From assembly GCA_018054455.1 (NCBI GenBank), contig JAGPJL010000007.1, forward strand, positions 1 to 43,283: 43,283 bases of DNA, given 5' to 3'. The stretch is from Parabacteroides sp. GTDB lineage: Bacteria; Bacteroidota; Bacteroidia; Bacteroidales; Tannerellaceae. A program made the translations under genes and the position numbers. Under the pieces are notes generated by a model, which was not told where the DNA came from, did no database searches, and was given only the letters and a program-made list of their open reading frames with translations. Shown in pieces: positions 17,348 through 26,327 of the stretch (position 1 is the stretch's first letter; every line of letters starts with the position of its first letter).

Positions 17348-18667
17348 TTATAAGCCGCTAAAATCTATATCATTAAATAATAAAGAAGGTATTCTCCAGG
17401 AAGATGATTTACGAATATCATTTCCGGCTTCTTCAAGATTATTCCATAACGTAATCATATTGCCGGTTACATTCATCTCAGAAATAGGTTGCGTGGTTTT
17501 GCCGTTTTCAATTAGGAAACCTTCGATGCCATACGAGAAATCGCCGGTGGTGCTGTTGCAATTACCACCATTAAAACCTGTAACCAATATTCCTTTGTCG
17601 AGCGAAGACACTAATCCATCCACATCTTTTGTGCCGTTTTCCATAGTAAGAATAGACGGAGAGCTGATGGTTGGGCTCAATTGCATTTTGTTTGAAATGT
17701 AGGTGTCGATAAAATACGTATTTAAAACACCCTTATCAAAGATTGCACGGGGTGTAGTTGCAACGCCTTCGCTATCGAAGTATCTTGCTCCTTCCGCTTT
17801 TACAAGATGGGGCTCGTCCTTTATCGTAATGTTCTTACCTAGTGTAAGTTTGTCTTGTTTGTCAAGAAGAAAAGAATTCTTTTGCTGAATTGCTGAGCCG
17901 TAAAGCGCTCCGATAACAGGAGATAGCAAACGGGATGAATTCATATTGTCGACAACCATGGCATATTTTCCGGATGCTATTTTTTGTTGTCCCAATTTGC
18001 GAAGTACCCGTTCGATAGACTTTGTACCGATTCCGTCTTTCTGAAGTACGTCAAAATAAATAGACGAGTCGTACCAATAGGATTCCGGACGTGCTTCACC
18101 ATCACCTTTAATACTCACATTGCCTACCAGCGTAAATGAAGAGTTGGAGTTTTCTCCTTCGAAACCATTACTGGCAATCATATATTTAAAACTCTTTTCA
18201 TCTCCATAGGAACCGTTGGCAGAGATTATTCTGCTATCCTTTCCGTATATTTCATCGCAGACCTTCATTGCTAAAGCAACCTTATCATCAGGCAGAATAG
18301 AATCGAAGGCAGGATCAATTAAAGATAATGGTGCACCTCCACCTTTGTAATAAAGAGACGCATCTGGCAAGGTGCGGAATTTATCTTCAGCAAGAAAGCG
18401 GGTAGAATCTATTCCTCCTTTGATGAATCTTTCCAACTCTACCTTATTCAGTCTGTTGGTTGAGAAAGAGCCATATCTCCCGTCGACAAATAGGTTAATC
18501 ACCAAACCGTTCTCGGAAGCTTGCTGCAGCTTGTCGATTTTCATGTCGCGTACTTCAATGGAGCTGCTAAATCCTGTATATAAGCTTACGCGTGAAGCCT
18601 GACATCCGTTTTTAAGGGCATACTCCATCGCCCATTGTGCAAGTCTTTTATGTTCGTTCGATATCAT
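17348..18667 (-). CDS. tldE: TldE/PmbA-family subunit of the TldD-TldE protease
   Basis: A 439-residue protein of the TldD/PmbA family. It lacks the HExxxH zinc motif, as expected for the non-catalytic TldE (PmbA) partner, and ends with the family-type C-terminus containing GNMITLWNNLEEAGND. In E. coli the TldD-TldE heterodimer is a metalloprotease that degrades unfolded peptides and trims microcin B17 and CcdA. No signal peptide is visible, unlike the neighbouring TldD. The start lies one base beyond the tldD stop, so the two are translationally coupled. The missing signal raises the question of how the heterodimer reaches one compartment. Confidence 0.92.
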   Translation of the reverse strand: MISNEHKRLAQWAMEYALKNGCQASRVSLYTGFSSSIEVRDMKIDKLQQASENGLVINLFVDGRYGSFSTNRLNKVELERFIKGGIDSTRFLAEDKFRTLPDASLYYKGGGAPLSLIDPAFDSILPDDKVALAMKVCDEIYGKDSRIISANGSYGDEKSFKYMIASNGFEGENSNSSFTLVGNVSIKGDGEARPESYWYDSSIYFDVLQKDGIGTKSIERVLRKLGQQKIASGKYAMVVDNMNSSRLLSPVIGALYGSAIQQKNSFLLDKQDKLTLGKNITIKDEPHLVKAEGARYFDSEGVATTPRAIFDKGVLNTYFIDTYISNKMQLSPTISSPSILTMENGTKDVDGLVSSLDKGILVTGFNGGNCNSTTGDFSYGIEGFLIENGKTTQPISEMNVTGNMITLWNNLEEAGNDIRKSSSWRIPSLLFNDIDFSGL

Positions 18668-18668
18668 A

Positions 18669-20201
18669 TTAATTTTCTCCTCCTACCGTTAGTTTACTAA
18701 CTAATGCCGATGGCATTCCACAAGTAACCGGGCAAGACTGTCCGTCTTTTCCACATGTCCAGGTACCGTTGTCCATTTTATAGTTATTGCCAACCATAGT
18801 GATGTCGGCCAAAGCTTTGGGTCCATTACCGATAATATTAATATCTTTAATGGGCTGTGTTAGTTTTCCATTTTCAATTAAGTAACCCGATTTAACGAAG
18901 AAGGTGAAATCTCCGGCACCAATTTGAACCTGTCCGTTGGTAAACACATCAGCAAAAATCCCTTTTTTTACTGTTGATATCATATCTTCTTCCGAAACAT
19001 TTCCAGATTCCATATAGGTTGCACGCATCCGGGGGATAGGCATCTGACGGAATGATTCACGTCGGCCATTACCGGTAGACGCTATTCCATAATGCTTTGC
19101 ACTTATTCTGTCGTGCAGGTAACTGGTAAGAATACCCTCTTTTACTATATAGGTTTTCTGACCTTCAACACCTTCATCGTCAATGTTTACCGAGCCACGG
19201 TTAAACGGAATAGTGCCATCGTCGACCACATTTATATGTTCGTTGCAAATCTTTTTATTTAACTGGTCAGAAAAGATAGAAGTATTCTTTCTGTTAAAGT
19301 CCGCTTCAAAGGCATGACCTATAGCTTCATGTAATAAGATACCAGATCCTCCGGCACCCATTACCACTGGCATTTCACCTCCTTTAGGTTTAACTGCCTG
19401 AAAGAGGATAGCTGTTTTACTAACAGCTTCGTTAGCCACTTCGCTGATGAGTTCGTCTGTCAGGAATTCAGTACCCATCCGGAAGGCTCTGGATGCATAA
19501 GAATTTTCAATCTTACCGTTTTCCTCCATAATACATTGAGCGCCCAATGTAACCATTGGCCGATAATCGTAATACATTACCCCTTCCGAATTACAAAAGA
19601 AGATGTGAGACGTAGAATCGCTTAATGAAGCTGAAACTTTATGCACCCGTTTGTCCAAAGAAAATACCAAATCATTCAGCTTCTGGAGGTAAGGCATCTT
19701 TGTATTAACCGCCACTTCATCCCATGGCGATTTGATAGCGTAGTAGTTCTGTACGATAGGCATTTCTGTAAGATTTACCATTGCTTTTCCAGCAGAACCA
19801 TTCGCAATTCTGGCTGCAGTTCGGGCAGCTGTAAGCATTTCTTCCAAAGTTACGTTTTCCACGTAAGCATATCCACTCTGATCGCCGGAAAGGACACGAA
19901 CACCTACACCAAAGTCGATGTTTGAACTCGCCCGGTTTACTGCACCGTCTTGCAATCCGATATAATTGTTGTACGTATGCTCGAAAAAGAGGTCAGCATA
20001 ATCGCCTCCTTTTTCCAGGGCTGCCGTTAGAACTTTCTTTAAATCACTTTCGGAAACACCAAAGTGATTTAAAGCAAACAACACACCGGTAGCTTTGTCG
20101 GCAACCTGTCCGGTAACCTCTCCTAATAATGAAGGAGCCGCTAATGATCCCAACATAACAATTCCTCCTGTTTTAATAAATTCACGTCTGTTAAAGCTCA
20201 T
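18669..20201 (-). CDS. tldD: TldD-family metalloprotease with Tat signal
   Basis: A 510-residue catalytic subunit of TldD/TldE. The zinc-binding motif HEAIGH is at residues 291-296, preceded by a glycine-rich GAGGSG, and the C-terminal third contains the family Cys-rich stretch TCGKDGQSCPVTCGMP. The N-terminus, MSFNRREFIKTGG followed by a hydrophobic run to SLLGE, is a typical twin-arginine signal. Classical TldD of E. coli (481 aa) is cytoplasmic and has none, which explains the extra length. It is in an operon, 16 bases after the radical SAM gene and one base before tldE. Periplasmic protease activity is inferred from the signal. Confidence 0.93.
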   Translation of the reverse strand: MSFNRREFIKTGGIVMLGSLAAPSLLGEVTGQVADKATGVLFALNHFGVSESDLKKVLTAALEKGGDYADLFFEHTYNNYIGLQDGAVNRASSNIDFGVGVRVLSGDQSGYAYVENVTLEEMLTAARTAARIANGSAGKAMVNLTEMPIVQNYYAIKSPWDEVAVNTKMPYLQKLNDLVFSLDKRVHKVSASLSDSTSHIFFCNSEGVMYYDYRPMVTLGAQCIMEENGKIENSYASRAFRMGTEFLTDELISEVANEAVSKTAILFQAVKPKGGEMPVVMGAGGSGILLHEAIGHAFEADFNRKNTSIFSDQLNKKICNEHINVVDDGTIPFNRGSVNIDDEGVEGQKTYIVKEGILTSYLHDRISAKHYGIASTGNGRRESFRQMPIPRMRATYMESGNVSEEDMISTVKKGIFADVFTNGQVQIGAGDFTFFVKSGYLIENGKLTQPIKDINIIGNGPKALADITMVGNNYKMDNGTWTCGKDGQSCPVTCGMPSALVSKLTVGGEN

Positions 20202-20217
20202 AACTAATACATTTTTG

Positions 20218-21450
20218 TTATTGCCTTTGTTCGCGGGCCCATTCCATCACATTGGCTGGCGGACGCTGGGCAAGAAGCTCCCGTTTCATGAAATCCATGT
20301 AGGGGGCAACATGCGCGAAATACTTTTTTAATCCTATACACAAATAATTAAGCCCGGGTTCGCCATCTGATGTAATCAAAAAACGATTCTTTGGACATTC
20401 GCCGTTACAGGCAAATAAATATTCGCAAGCTTTACACTGACCGGGTAATGCATCAGCTTTATCGTTCCCGAATTTTAATTGCTTGGGCGAATACATCATT
20501 TCTGTTAACGAGTGGGTACGTATGTTTCCCAGTTTATATTCTGGAAAAACGTAGTGATCGCAGCTATATACATCGCCGTTAAATTCTAAAACACCTGCAT
20601 GACCGCAAGTTTTAGCAAGAGTACAAACTCCAGGTTGCTGACCGACCCAATTGGCCAGTGTGGCATCAAACAGTTGTATGTAGTAATTACCTACATCCTC
20701 TTTAATCCATTCATCAAATATAGCACAAAGAAAATCGCCCCACTTTTCGGAATCAACAGAAAAAGGAGCAAGTTTGATTTCCTTATTTTGTTGTTGCGGA
20801 TGTGTGAGTTTAGTCCCTTTTGTCTGTTCGGTAATTCGTTCTACAATGGGCGAAAACTGTATGTAGTGGCAACCTATTTCTTTGAAAAAGTTATAAAATT
20901 CCAATGGGTAATCCACATTGTAATCATTTACAACTGCCATTGCATTGTATTCGACTCCATGTTTTTTCAGTAATTCAATCCCTTTCTTTACTTTATAGAA
21001 AGAGGGGAGTCCTTGCTTATTTCTTCGATATTCATCGTGAAACTCCTGAGGACCGTCGATCGAAATACCAACAAGAAAATTATTCTCCTTCAAAAATATA
21101 CACCATTCGTCCGTAAGCAACGTGCCATTTGTCTGAATGCTATTGTCAATCTGTCTGCCGCGACCATAGACGCGCTGTAAATCCAATGCCTTTTTGTAAA
21201 AGCTGATAGGGCGCATCAAGGGTTCTCCGCCGTGCCAGGTGAATAGCACTTCATTCATTGTCTGACTGTTCAGGTAATCCTGAATAAACTTATCAAGCAA
21301 TTCGTCGGATAATATACTTGTTTTCTTTTCAGGATAAAGATTTCCTTTTTCTAAATAATAACAGTATTCGCAGGCAAGATTACATACAGATCCAACCGGT
21401 TTAACCATTACATATAATGGACGGGCAAAAGGAGAAGCAAATGAACTCAT
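20218..21450 (-). CDS. chuR: Anaerobic sulfatase-maturating enzyme, radical SAM/SPASM
   Basis: A 410-residue cytoplasmic radical SAM enzyme. The SAM-cluster motif is C23-x3-C27-x2-C30 (CNLACEYC). A SPASM domain in the C-terminal third carries two auxiliary Fe-S clusters (CTLAKTCGHAG, GDVYSCDHYVFP, CKACEYLFACNGECPKNRF). The sequence, including PLYVMVKPVG at the start and WHGGEPLMRP, looks like anSME/ChuR of Bacteroides, which oxidises a Cys or Ser of sulfatases to formylglycine. No sulfatase gene lies in this window, so its clients are elsewhere. It overlaps the upstream Dabb gene by 4 bases (ATGA) and is followed after 16 bases by tldD. Another peptide substrate is possible given the protease neighbours, but that is speculative. 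Confidence 0.93.
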   Translation of the reverse strand: MSSFASPFARPLYVMVKPVGSVCNLACEYCYYLEKGNLYPEKKTSILSDELLDKFIQDYLNSQTMNEVLFTWHGGEPLMRPISFYKKALDLQRVYGRGRQIDNSIQTNGTLLTDEWCIFLKENNFLVGISIDGPQEFHDEYRRNKQGLPSFYKVKKGIELLKKHGVEYNAMAVVNDYNVDYPLEFYNFFKEIGCHYIQFSPIVERITEQTKGTKLTHPQQQNKEIKLAPFSVDSEKWGDFLCAIFDEWIKEDVGNYYIQLFDATLANWVGQQPGVCTLAKTCGHAGVLEFNGDVYSCDHYVFPEYKLGNIRTHSLTEMMYSPKQLKFGNDKADALPGQCKACEYLFACNGECPKNRFLITSDGEPGLNYLCIGLKKYFAHVAPYMDFMKRELLAQRPPANVMEWAREQRQ

Positions 21451-21851
21451 AGAGCTTCGTAATCAGTTTCCTGAAAACCGCTTACTTCCGTTTCCCATCG
21501 TTTGGAGACGAAAGCAACATGATCCGGATAGTTATTGTAGGTTTCAAAATCTTTTCTGTTTTTGAAGACCATGGAGAATCCAAAATGAAAATCACACTTC
21601 GGACTGGTTTGACGGAATACCTGAAAGTTTTTAACTACCGGAATAGCAGAAAGTATTTGTTTGCCGTCGGCTAAAAATCTATTGCTTGCTTCTGATTCAA
21701 CCTCATGTTTAAGACTAAAAGCAACTGTATGAAGAATTTCACCTGCTTTTAATTCGCAGGAAGTATTACTATTACATGCGGTAACTGATACTCCTGTCGC
21801 AGTAACAGCTGTTGCCACCGAGGCGGCTCCAATAAATTTACGTCTGTTCAT
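21447..21851 (-). CDS. Dabb-domain protein with Tat/lipoprotein signal
   Basis: A 134-residue protein. The N-terminus MNRRKFIGAAS carries a twin-arginine motif, and the signal ends in a lipobox-like VTAC (Cys26), so it is probably a Tat-exported lipoprotein. The mature part (about 37-134) matches the Dabb (stress-responsive alpha/beta-barrel) fold: the start ILHTVAFSLK, the middle VKNFQVFRQTSPKCDFHFGFSMVF, and the ending YNNYPDHVAFV. Dabb domains are small dimeric barrels with varied roles. It is the first gene of the operon with chuR, tldD and tldE, overlapping chuR by 4 bases. Its role is unknown. Confidence 0.85.
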   Translation of the reverse strand: MNRRKFIGAASVATAVTATGVSVTACNSNTSCELKAGEILHTVAFSLKHEVESEASNRFLADGKQILSAIPVVKNFQVFRQTSPKCDFHFGFSMVFKNRKDFETYNNYPDHVAFVSKRWETEVSGFQETDYEAL

Positions 21852-21890
21852 TGATTATTATATATATGTATTAGAGAACCGTTTAGATTA

Positions 21891-21898
21891 CAAATGTA
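21891..21898 (-). promoter_or_regulatory. -7 promoter element of the Dabb-chuR-tldD-tldE operon
   Basis: Minus-strand TACATTTG matches TAnnTTTG, 39 bases upstream of the first ATG. Confidence 0.55.
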
Positions 21899-21995
21899 AT
21901 GGAATTTAGAAAAAGTTGGGTAGCATTACTTATTTATTTCTAATTTTCTTTAATCCCAGATTGGATTAACTTAGTTATACGGGAAAAAAAATACC

Positions 21996-22003
21996 TACAT
22001 TTG
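21996..22003 (+). promoter_or_regulatory. -7 promoter element of the SGNH/MBOAT operon
   Basis: TACATTTG matches TAnnTTTG, 29 bases before the ATG at 22033. It is divergent from the minus-strand operon promoter about 100 bases away. Confidence 0.58.
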
Positions 22004-22032
22004 CACCTTTGAAAATAAGCAGAAAGCTCTAA

Positions 22033-23478
22033 ATGAATAAAGATACTACTTTTGGCAGATTGTTGGGATTACTTTTTATAACCCTTTTTGTCTGCCTTGC
22101 TTTATACTTGCTACCAGATAAGATTTTGGGATACAAGATAAAGAAGGTCGATTTATTGTCCGATCTTCGTATTGAAGACGATTCTGTGTCGTTGGACGAA
22201 TTAAAACGTAAACTTGCCATTGCTGATTCACTCCTGGCCGACTCCATATCAAAAGCCAGAATAAGACAGTTCCCCGAATCCGACTCATCAGCCATTGCAA
22301 TGAGAGACTCATTATACAGAGTAATGCAATCATCCTGGTCGATTGCCGATTCCTCCGGAGTAAGGTTGGAAGATTTTTCTCTTGGACACGTAGGTCTGAA
22401 ACGTTTCTTTGCTGCCTTGAAGCGTGCCAATGAGAAAAAAGGACAAGTAAGAATTGCTTTTTTGGGCGATTCATTTATTGAAGGCGATATTATGGTGGCC
22501 GACTTCAGGAATGCTTTGCAACAAAAGTTTGGAGGAAGAGGGGTTGGATTTATCCCTATAGCTTCGCCGGTTTCTCAATTTCGCCCAACTGTAGAACACC
22601 ATTTTGAAGGGTGGAATACCTTTTCACTCCTTACGGACAAGAGTCATAAGTACACTTTGCCTGGAATGGTATTTGAAGCAGAAGAAGGAGCCAGCGCCGA
22701 CTTTCATGCCGTTAAACGTTATGCAAGTCTACGGGAATTCTCTGCATTAAAACTAGTTTACGAACGTAACAGCTCTTCCGTTGTTAAACTTCAATACAAT
22801 GGAAGTACGGATACTACCTATCAATATTTGCCTGCAACAAACAATATCACGCAACGAGTATGGACAGGCCGTTTTACTGAAGCCTCTTTTAAGTTCAATA
22901 AAACAGAAGGTCTCCGGGTTTTGGGTGTATCTATGGAAGATACCACTGGTGTTGTAGTCGATAATTTCTCGTTAAGAGGTAATTCCGGTCTTATTCTTGA
23001 ACAACTTGATCAACCCAGATGCGAAGCTCTTAATGTTATTCGTAAATACGATTTGATTGTGTTGCAATATGGATTGAACGTTGTAAGCGATGAAGTTCTT
23101 CAATACGGCTGGTACAGACAACGAATGGTTCATGTCCTGGCACATGTACGCCAATGTTTCCCGGATGCAGATATTTTATTACTTGGAGTCTCCGACAGGA
23201 GCAGGCAGGAAGAAGGAACTTTTCAAACAATGCCCGCTGTTTTGGCACTTTTGCATGCGCAACGTCAGACTGCTCAACAGGCAGGAGTTTGTTTCTGGAA
23301 TGTGTTTAGCGCGATGGGAGGAGAGAATAGTATGGTACGTTTTGTTGAAAACAATTGGGCAAGCAAAGATTATACACACTTGAGCTTTAGAGGGGGGAAG
23401 GAAATTGGAATGTCTCTCTTCAAATCAATTTTATTAGAAAAACAATTTTATGATGAAGCGGAAAAAGCAGTTCGCTGA
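22033..23478 (+). CDS. Membrane-anchored SGNH-hydrolase-like protein (O-acetylation module)
   Basis: A 481-residue protein with one N-terminal membrane helix (LLGLLFITLFVCLALYLLP), leaving most of it periplasmic. SGNH/GDSL blocks are present: GDSF with the nucleophile Ser147, GLN in LQYGLNVVSD (block III Asn), and DYTH with Asp446 and His449 as the catalytic pair. Between the first helix and the catalytic part lies a charged, Ser/Asp-rich segment. Such proteins accompany MBOAT acyltransferases and pass acetyl groups to, or remove them from, envelope glycans (compare AlgJ/AlgX and PatB). The next gene starts inside its last 29 bases, which implies translational coupling in a three-gene operon. 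Confidence 0.87.
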   Translation: MNKDTTFGRLLGLLFITLFVCLALYLLPDKILGYKIKKVDLLSDLRIEDDSVSLDELKRKLAIADSLLADSISKARIRQFPESDSSAIAMRDSLYRVMQSSWSIADSSGVRLEDFSLGHVGLKRFFAALKRANEKKGQVRIAFLGDSFIEGDIMVADFRNALQQKFGGRGVGFIPIASPVSQFRPTVEHHFEGWNTFSLLTDKSHKYTLPGMVFEAEEGASADFHAVKRYASLREFSALKLVYERNSSSVVKLQYNGSTDTTYQYLPATNNITQRVWTGRFTEASFKFNKTEGLRVLGVSMEDTTGVVVDNFSLRGNSGLILEQLDQPRCEALNVIRKYDLIVLQYGLNVVSDEVLQYGWYRQRMVHVLAHVRQCFPDADILLLGVSDRSRQEEGTFQTMPAVLALLHAQRQTAQQAGVCFWNVFSAMGGENSMVRFVENNWASKDYTHLSFRGGKEIGMSLFKSILLEKQFYDEAEKAVR

Positions 23479-24808
23479 AATAGTCTGGATATTATTTTCA
23501 TTTGTATTCCTCTTATTGATTGCAGGTATACATCTTGCATTCACTGTTAAAAGAAACGGTGGAATAGAAGATGTGTTGCCCAAGAAGCCACTTACTCCGA
23601 TAGAACTTCCCTTGTCTGGACCTTCTGTCTCTTTTGTAACAGATTCATCGAACTTGATAGTTGACGACAAACAGACGCTTTCTGTTATTTATGATATGCT
23701 CGACTCTTTGAGGATGGGAAAAGACACAATCCTGACGATCGTTCATTTGGGGGATTCGCATTTGCAGGCAGGTTATAATTCCGGCAGGATTATGCGTTTG
23801 ATGCATAAAGACTTCGGAAATGCTGGGAGAGGATGGATTTCGCCATTAAAGCTGACTAAGTCCAACGAACCCGACGACTATTTTATTCATTCTGAGATTA
23901 AAAACTGGGTGTCTGGACGTATTACACAATCTTCTCCGAAATGCAAGGTTGGGCCTGGAGGAATTGGAATCCTTACCGAGGCTTCGTCAATTAATTTTGA
24001 TATATCAATTACTCCGAATAATGGCTCAGGATATTGGTTTAATCAGGCCGTATTATTTCGTCATCCCCAAGCAATGCCTCAAAGTCTTGTCGGCTCCGGG
24101 GATAATACAAAAACGAATACAGGCAGCAGCGAACTCGTTCCGGATTTAACAACAGACACGTTTAGACTACCGACTTTGACTGATGCAATTAAATTAGTAA
24201 GTAAAGCAAACCCGGTGATTCCCTCGGACTCAATATTGAATTTATACTATGGTTTTTCCCTTACGAATGGAAACCCTGGAGTATTATATCATTCAGTAGG
24301 AGTTAATGGAGCGTTGTTTCAAAATTACACAAATGAATCATACATCAGGCAACTGGCCGTTTTGAAACCATCCTTGCTGATAGTTTCTCTGGGAACAAAC
24401 GAAAGCTTTGGACGGAACTTTCGGAAAGAGGTGTTTAATGAACAGCTCGATCGCTTTGTCACTATGGTACAGACTTATATGCCCCAGACAACCTTGTTGC
24501 TTACTACGCCTGCAGAATGTTATAAACGAACCCGAGTAAAGAAAAAAAGGGTTTATGTAAGAAATGACCGTACAGAGTTGGTAGCTCAGACCATTGTAGC
24601 TTACGCCCGCGAAAAAGGAATTGCTTGCTGGGATTTATTTACTGTAAGCGGAGGAAAAGGATCTGCTAAAAAATGGTACAAAGCAGGTCTGTTTGGCAGA
24701 GACCGTGTTCATTTTACTGTAACTGGTTACGAGGAACAAGGAACGTTGTTCTACCGGGCATTCATACAAAACTATAATAAATCAAACAAAGAAAATGTTA
24801 CCCGTTAA
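23450..24808 (+). CDS. Second SGNH-hydrolase-like protein of the O-acetylation operon
   Basis: A 452-residue protein with an N-terminal signal/anchor helix (IVWILFSFVFLLLIAGIHLA). The SGNH catalytic set is visible: GDSH with Ser103, SLGTNESF for block III, and DRVH with Asp418 and His421. It differs clearly from its neighbour, so it is an old paralogue or a separate family member rather than a recent duplicate. The first 29 bases overlap the upstream gene and the last 14 overlap the MBOAT gene. Two SGNH proteins and one MBOAT suggest sequential transfer of an acetyl group across the membrane to a surface glycan. The glycan is not identified. Confidence 0.87.
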   Translation: MMKRKKQFAEIVWILFSFVFLLLIAGIHLAFTVKRNGGIEDVLPKKPLTPIELPLSGPSVSFVTDSSNLIVDDKQTLSVIYDMLDSLRMGKDTILTIVHLGDSHLQAGYNSGRIMRLMHKDFGNAGRGWISPLKLTKSNEPDDYFIHSEIKNWVSGRITQSSPKCKVGPGGIGILTEASSINFDISITPNNGSGYWFNQAVLFRHPQAMPQSLVGSGDNTKTNTGSSELVPDLTTDTFRLPTLTDAIKLVSKANPVIPSDSILNLYYGFSLTNGNPGVLYHSVGVNGALFQNYTNESYIRQLAVLKPSLLIVSLGTNESFGRNFRKEVFNEQLDRFVTMVQTYMPQTTLLLTTPAECYKRTRVKKKRVYVRNDRTELVAQTIVAYAREKGIACWDLFTVSGGKGSAKKWYKAGLFGRDRVHFTVTGYEEQGTLFYRAFIQNYNKSNKENVTR

Positions 24809-26327
24809 TATAGACTTTACACGCATTCCTGATCTTTTACAATATCAGGCTGGAGCACCCATGATATTTAGCAGTGGCCTTTTTTTCTTTTTGTTTATTT
24901 TATTTGTGCTGATATATATTCCACTGCAAAAACATACCTATGCAAGGGTATTGTATGTAACTCTTTTTTCGCTGTATTTTTACTATAAAAGCAGTGGCAT
25001 ATGGTTTTTATTACTGGTATTTACCGCAACATCCGATTTTTGCATAGGGCGGCTTTTATCCATGACTACTGTCCATTGGAAACGGAAACTATTGGTTGTT
25101 GTAAGCTTGTGCGTTAATCTTGGTATGTTGGGGTATTTTAAATATACCAACTTTCTCTGGCAAGTGGTTGCAGGATTTGGTCAGGAAATAGGCACACTTT
25201 TTAATATCCCTGAATTGGAGCAGCTAAGTTACGAACCAATGGATATCTTCCTTCCGGTAGGGATCTCATTTTTTACTTTCCAATCTTTAAGCTACATTAT
25301 AGATATATACCGGGGACGTATTCAATCATTGAAAAGGTGGATCGATTACGTATTTTATGTTTCATTCTTTCCTCAGTTGGTAGCCGGACCAATTGTACGA
25401 GCCCGCGATTTTATTCCTCAGATTTACAAAAACCCATCTGTATCGCGTGCAGAGTTTGGCGAAGGTCTCTTCCTTATTATATGTGGTCTGTTTAAGAAAG
25501 CTGTAATTTCCGATTATATCAGTCTGAATTTTGTTGATCGTATTTTCGATGCGCCGTTGCTTTATACAGGCGTGGAAAATTTACTGGGAGTGTATGGTTA
25601 TGCTCTTCAGATCTATTGCGATTTTTCAGGTTATTCGGATATGGCTATAGGTATTGCATTGCTTTTGGGATTCCGCTTTAATATCAACTTTGATTCGCCG
25701 TATCAATCGGCCACTATTACAGAATTCTGGCGCAGATGGCATATTTCCCTTTCTTCCTGGTTAAAAGACTACCTGTATATATCTCTTGGAGGTAATAGAA
25801 AAGGGAAATTCAGAACCTATATTAATTTATTAATAACCATGTTGCTGGGTGGATTATGGCACGGAGCATCTATACGCTTTATTTTGTGGGGAGCCATCCA
25901 CGGAGTTTCACTGGCTGTACATAAAGCAATGATGAGTCGTTTCGGGAGTTTTAAGCATTCGGGCGAATTAATGAATCCTGTACGCAGAGTGATAGGCGTA
26001 TTAATAACATTCCATATTGTATGCTTCGCCTGGATTTTGTTCCGTGCCGATTCTATGCAACGGGTAGGAGAGGTCCTTACACAGATAGCCACGAACTTTC
26101 ATCCCGAGGTGTTTCTGCAATTCCTGACAGGTTATAAGACTGTTTCATTTTTAATGATAACAGGTTATCTGATTCACTTTATGCCAAAGCGGGCCGAAGT
26201 TGGCATGCAACAGTTGGTTACTAAATCGCCGTTGCTTGTACAGGCTGCGTTGCTGATTATCGCTGTTTTTATTGTATTTCAGGTAAAAAGTGCAGGAGTA
26301 CAACCATTTATTTATTTTCAGTTTTAG
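24795..26327 (+). CDS. MBOAT O-acyltransferase (AlgI-like)
   Basis: A 510-residue polytopic inner membrane protein with about ten or more hydrophobic segments. The AlgI/DltB hallmark EFWRRWHISLSSWLKDYLYI is present, followed by SLGGNRKG and the catalytic histidine in GGLWHGAS (His356). The family moves acyl groups, usually acetyl, from a cytoplasmic donor across the membrane to periplasmic SGNH partners, as in alginate, peptidoglycan or teichoic acid modification. Here the partners are the two SGNH genes immediately upstream. Its last 20 bases overlap the 3' end of the convergent mscS-type gene. Substrate is unknown; surface polysaccharide is the simplest guess. Confidence 0.93.
   Translation: MLPVNIDFTRIPDLLQYQAGAPMIFSSGLFFFLFILFVLIYIPLQKHTYARVLYVTLFSLYFYYKSSGIWFLLLVFTATSDFCIGRLLSMTTVHWKRKLLVVVSLCVNLGMLGYFKYTNFLWQVVAGFGQEIGTLFNIPELEQLSYEPMDIFLPVGISFFTFQSLSYIIDIYRGRIQSLKRWIDYVFYVSFFPQLVAGPIVRARDFIPQIYKNPSVSRAEFGEGLFLIICGLFKKAVISDYISLNFVDRIFDAPLLYTGVENLLGVYGYALQIYCDFSGYSDMAIGIALLLGFRFNINFDSPYQSATITEFWRRWHISLSSWLKDYLYISLGGNRKGKFRTYINLLITMLLGGLWHGASIRFILWGAIHGVSLAVHKAMMSRFGSFKHSGELMNPVRRVIGVLITFHIVCFAWILFRADSMQRVGEVLTQIATNFHPEVFLQFLTGYKTVSFLMITGYLIHFMPKRAEVGMQQLVTKSPLLVQAALLIIAVFIVFQVKSAGVQPFIYFQF

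Noticed and set aside
20218..21450. Reading the radical SAM enzyme as a dedicated RiPP maturase
   Set aside because: Its sequence follows the anSME/ChuR pattern closely, and no short precursor peptide gene is visible nearby. Only the neighbourhood of tldDE hints at peptides, so it is kept as a context note.
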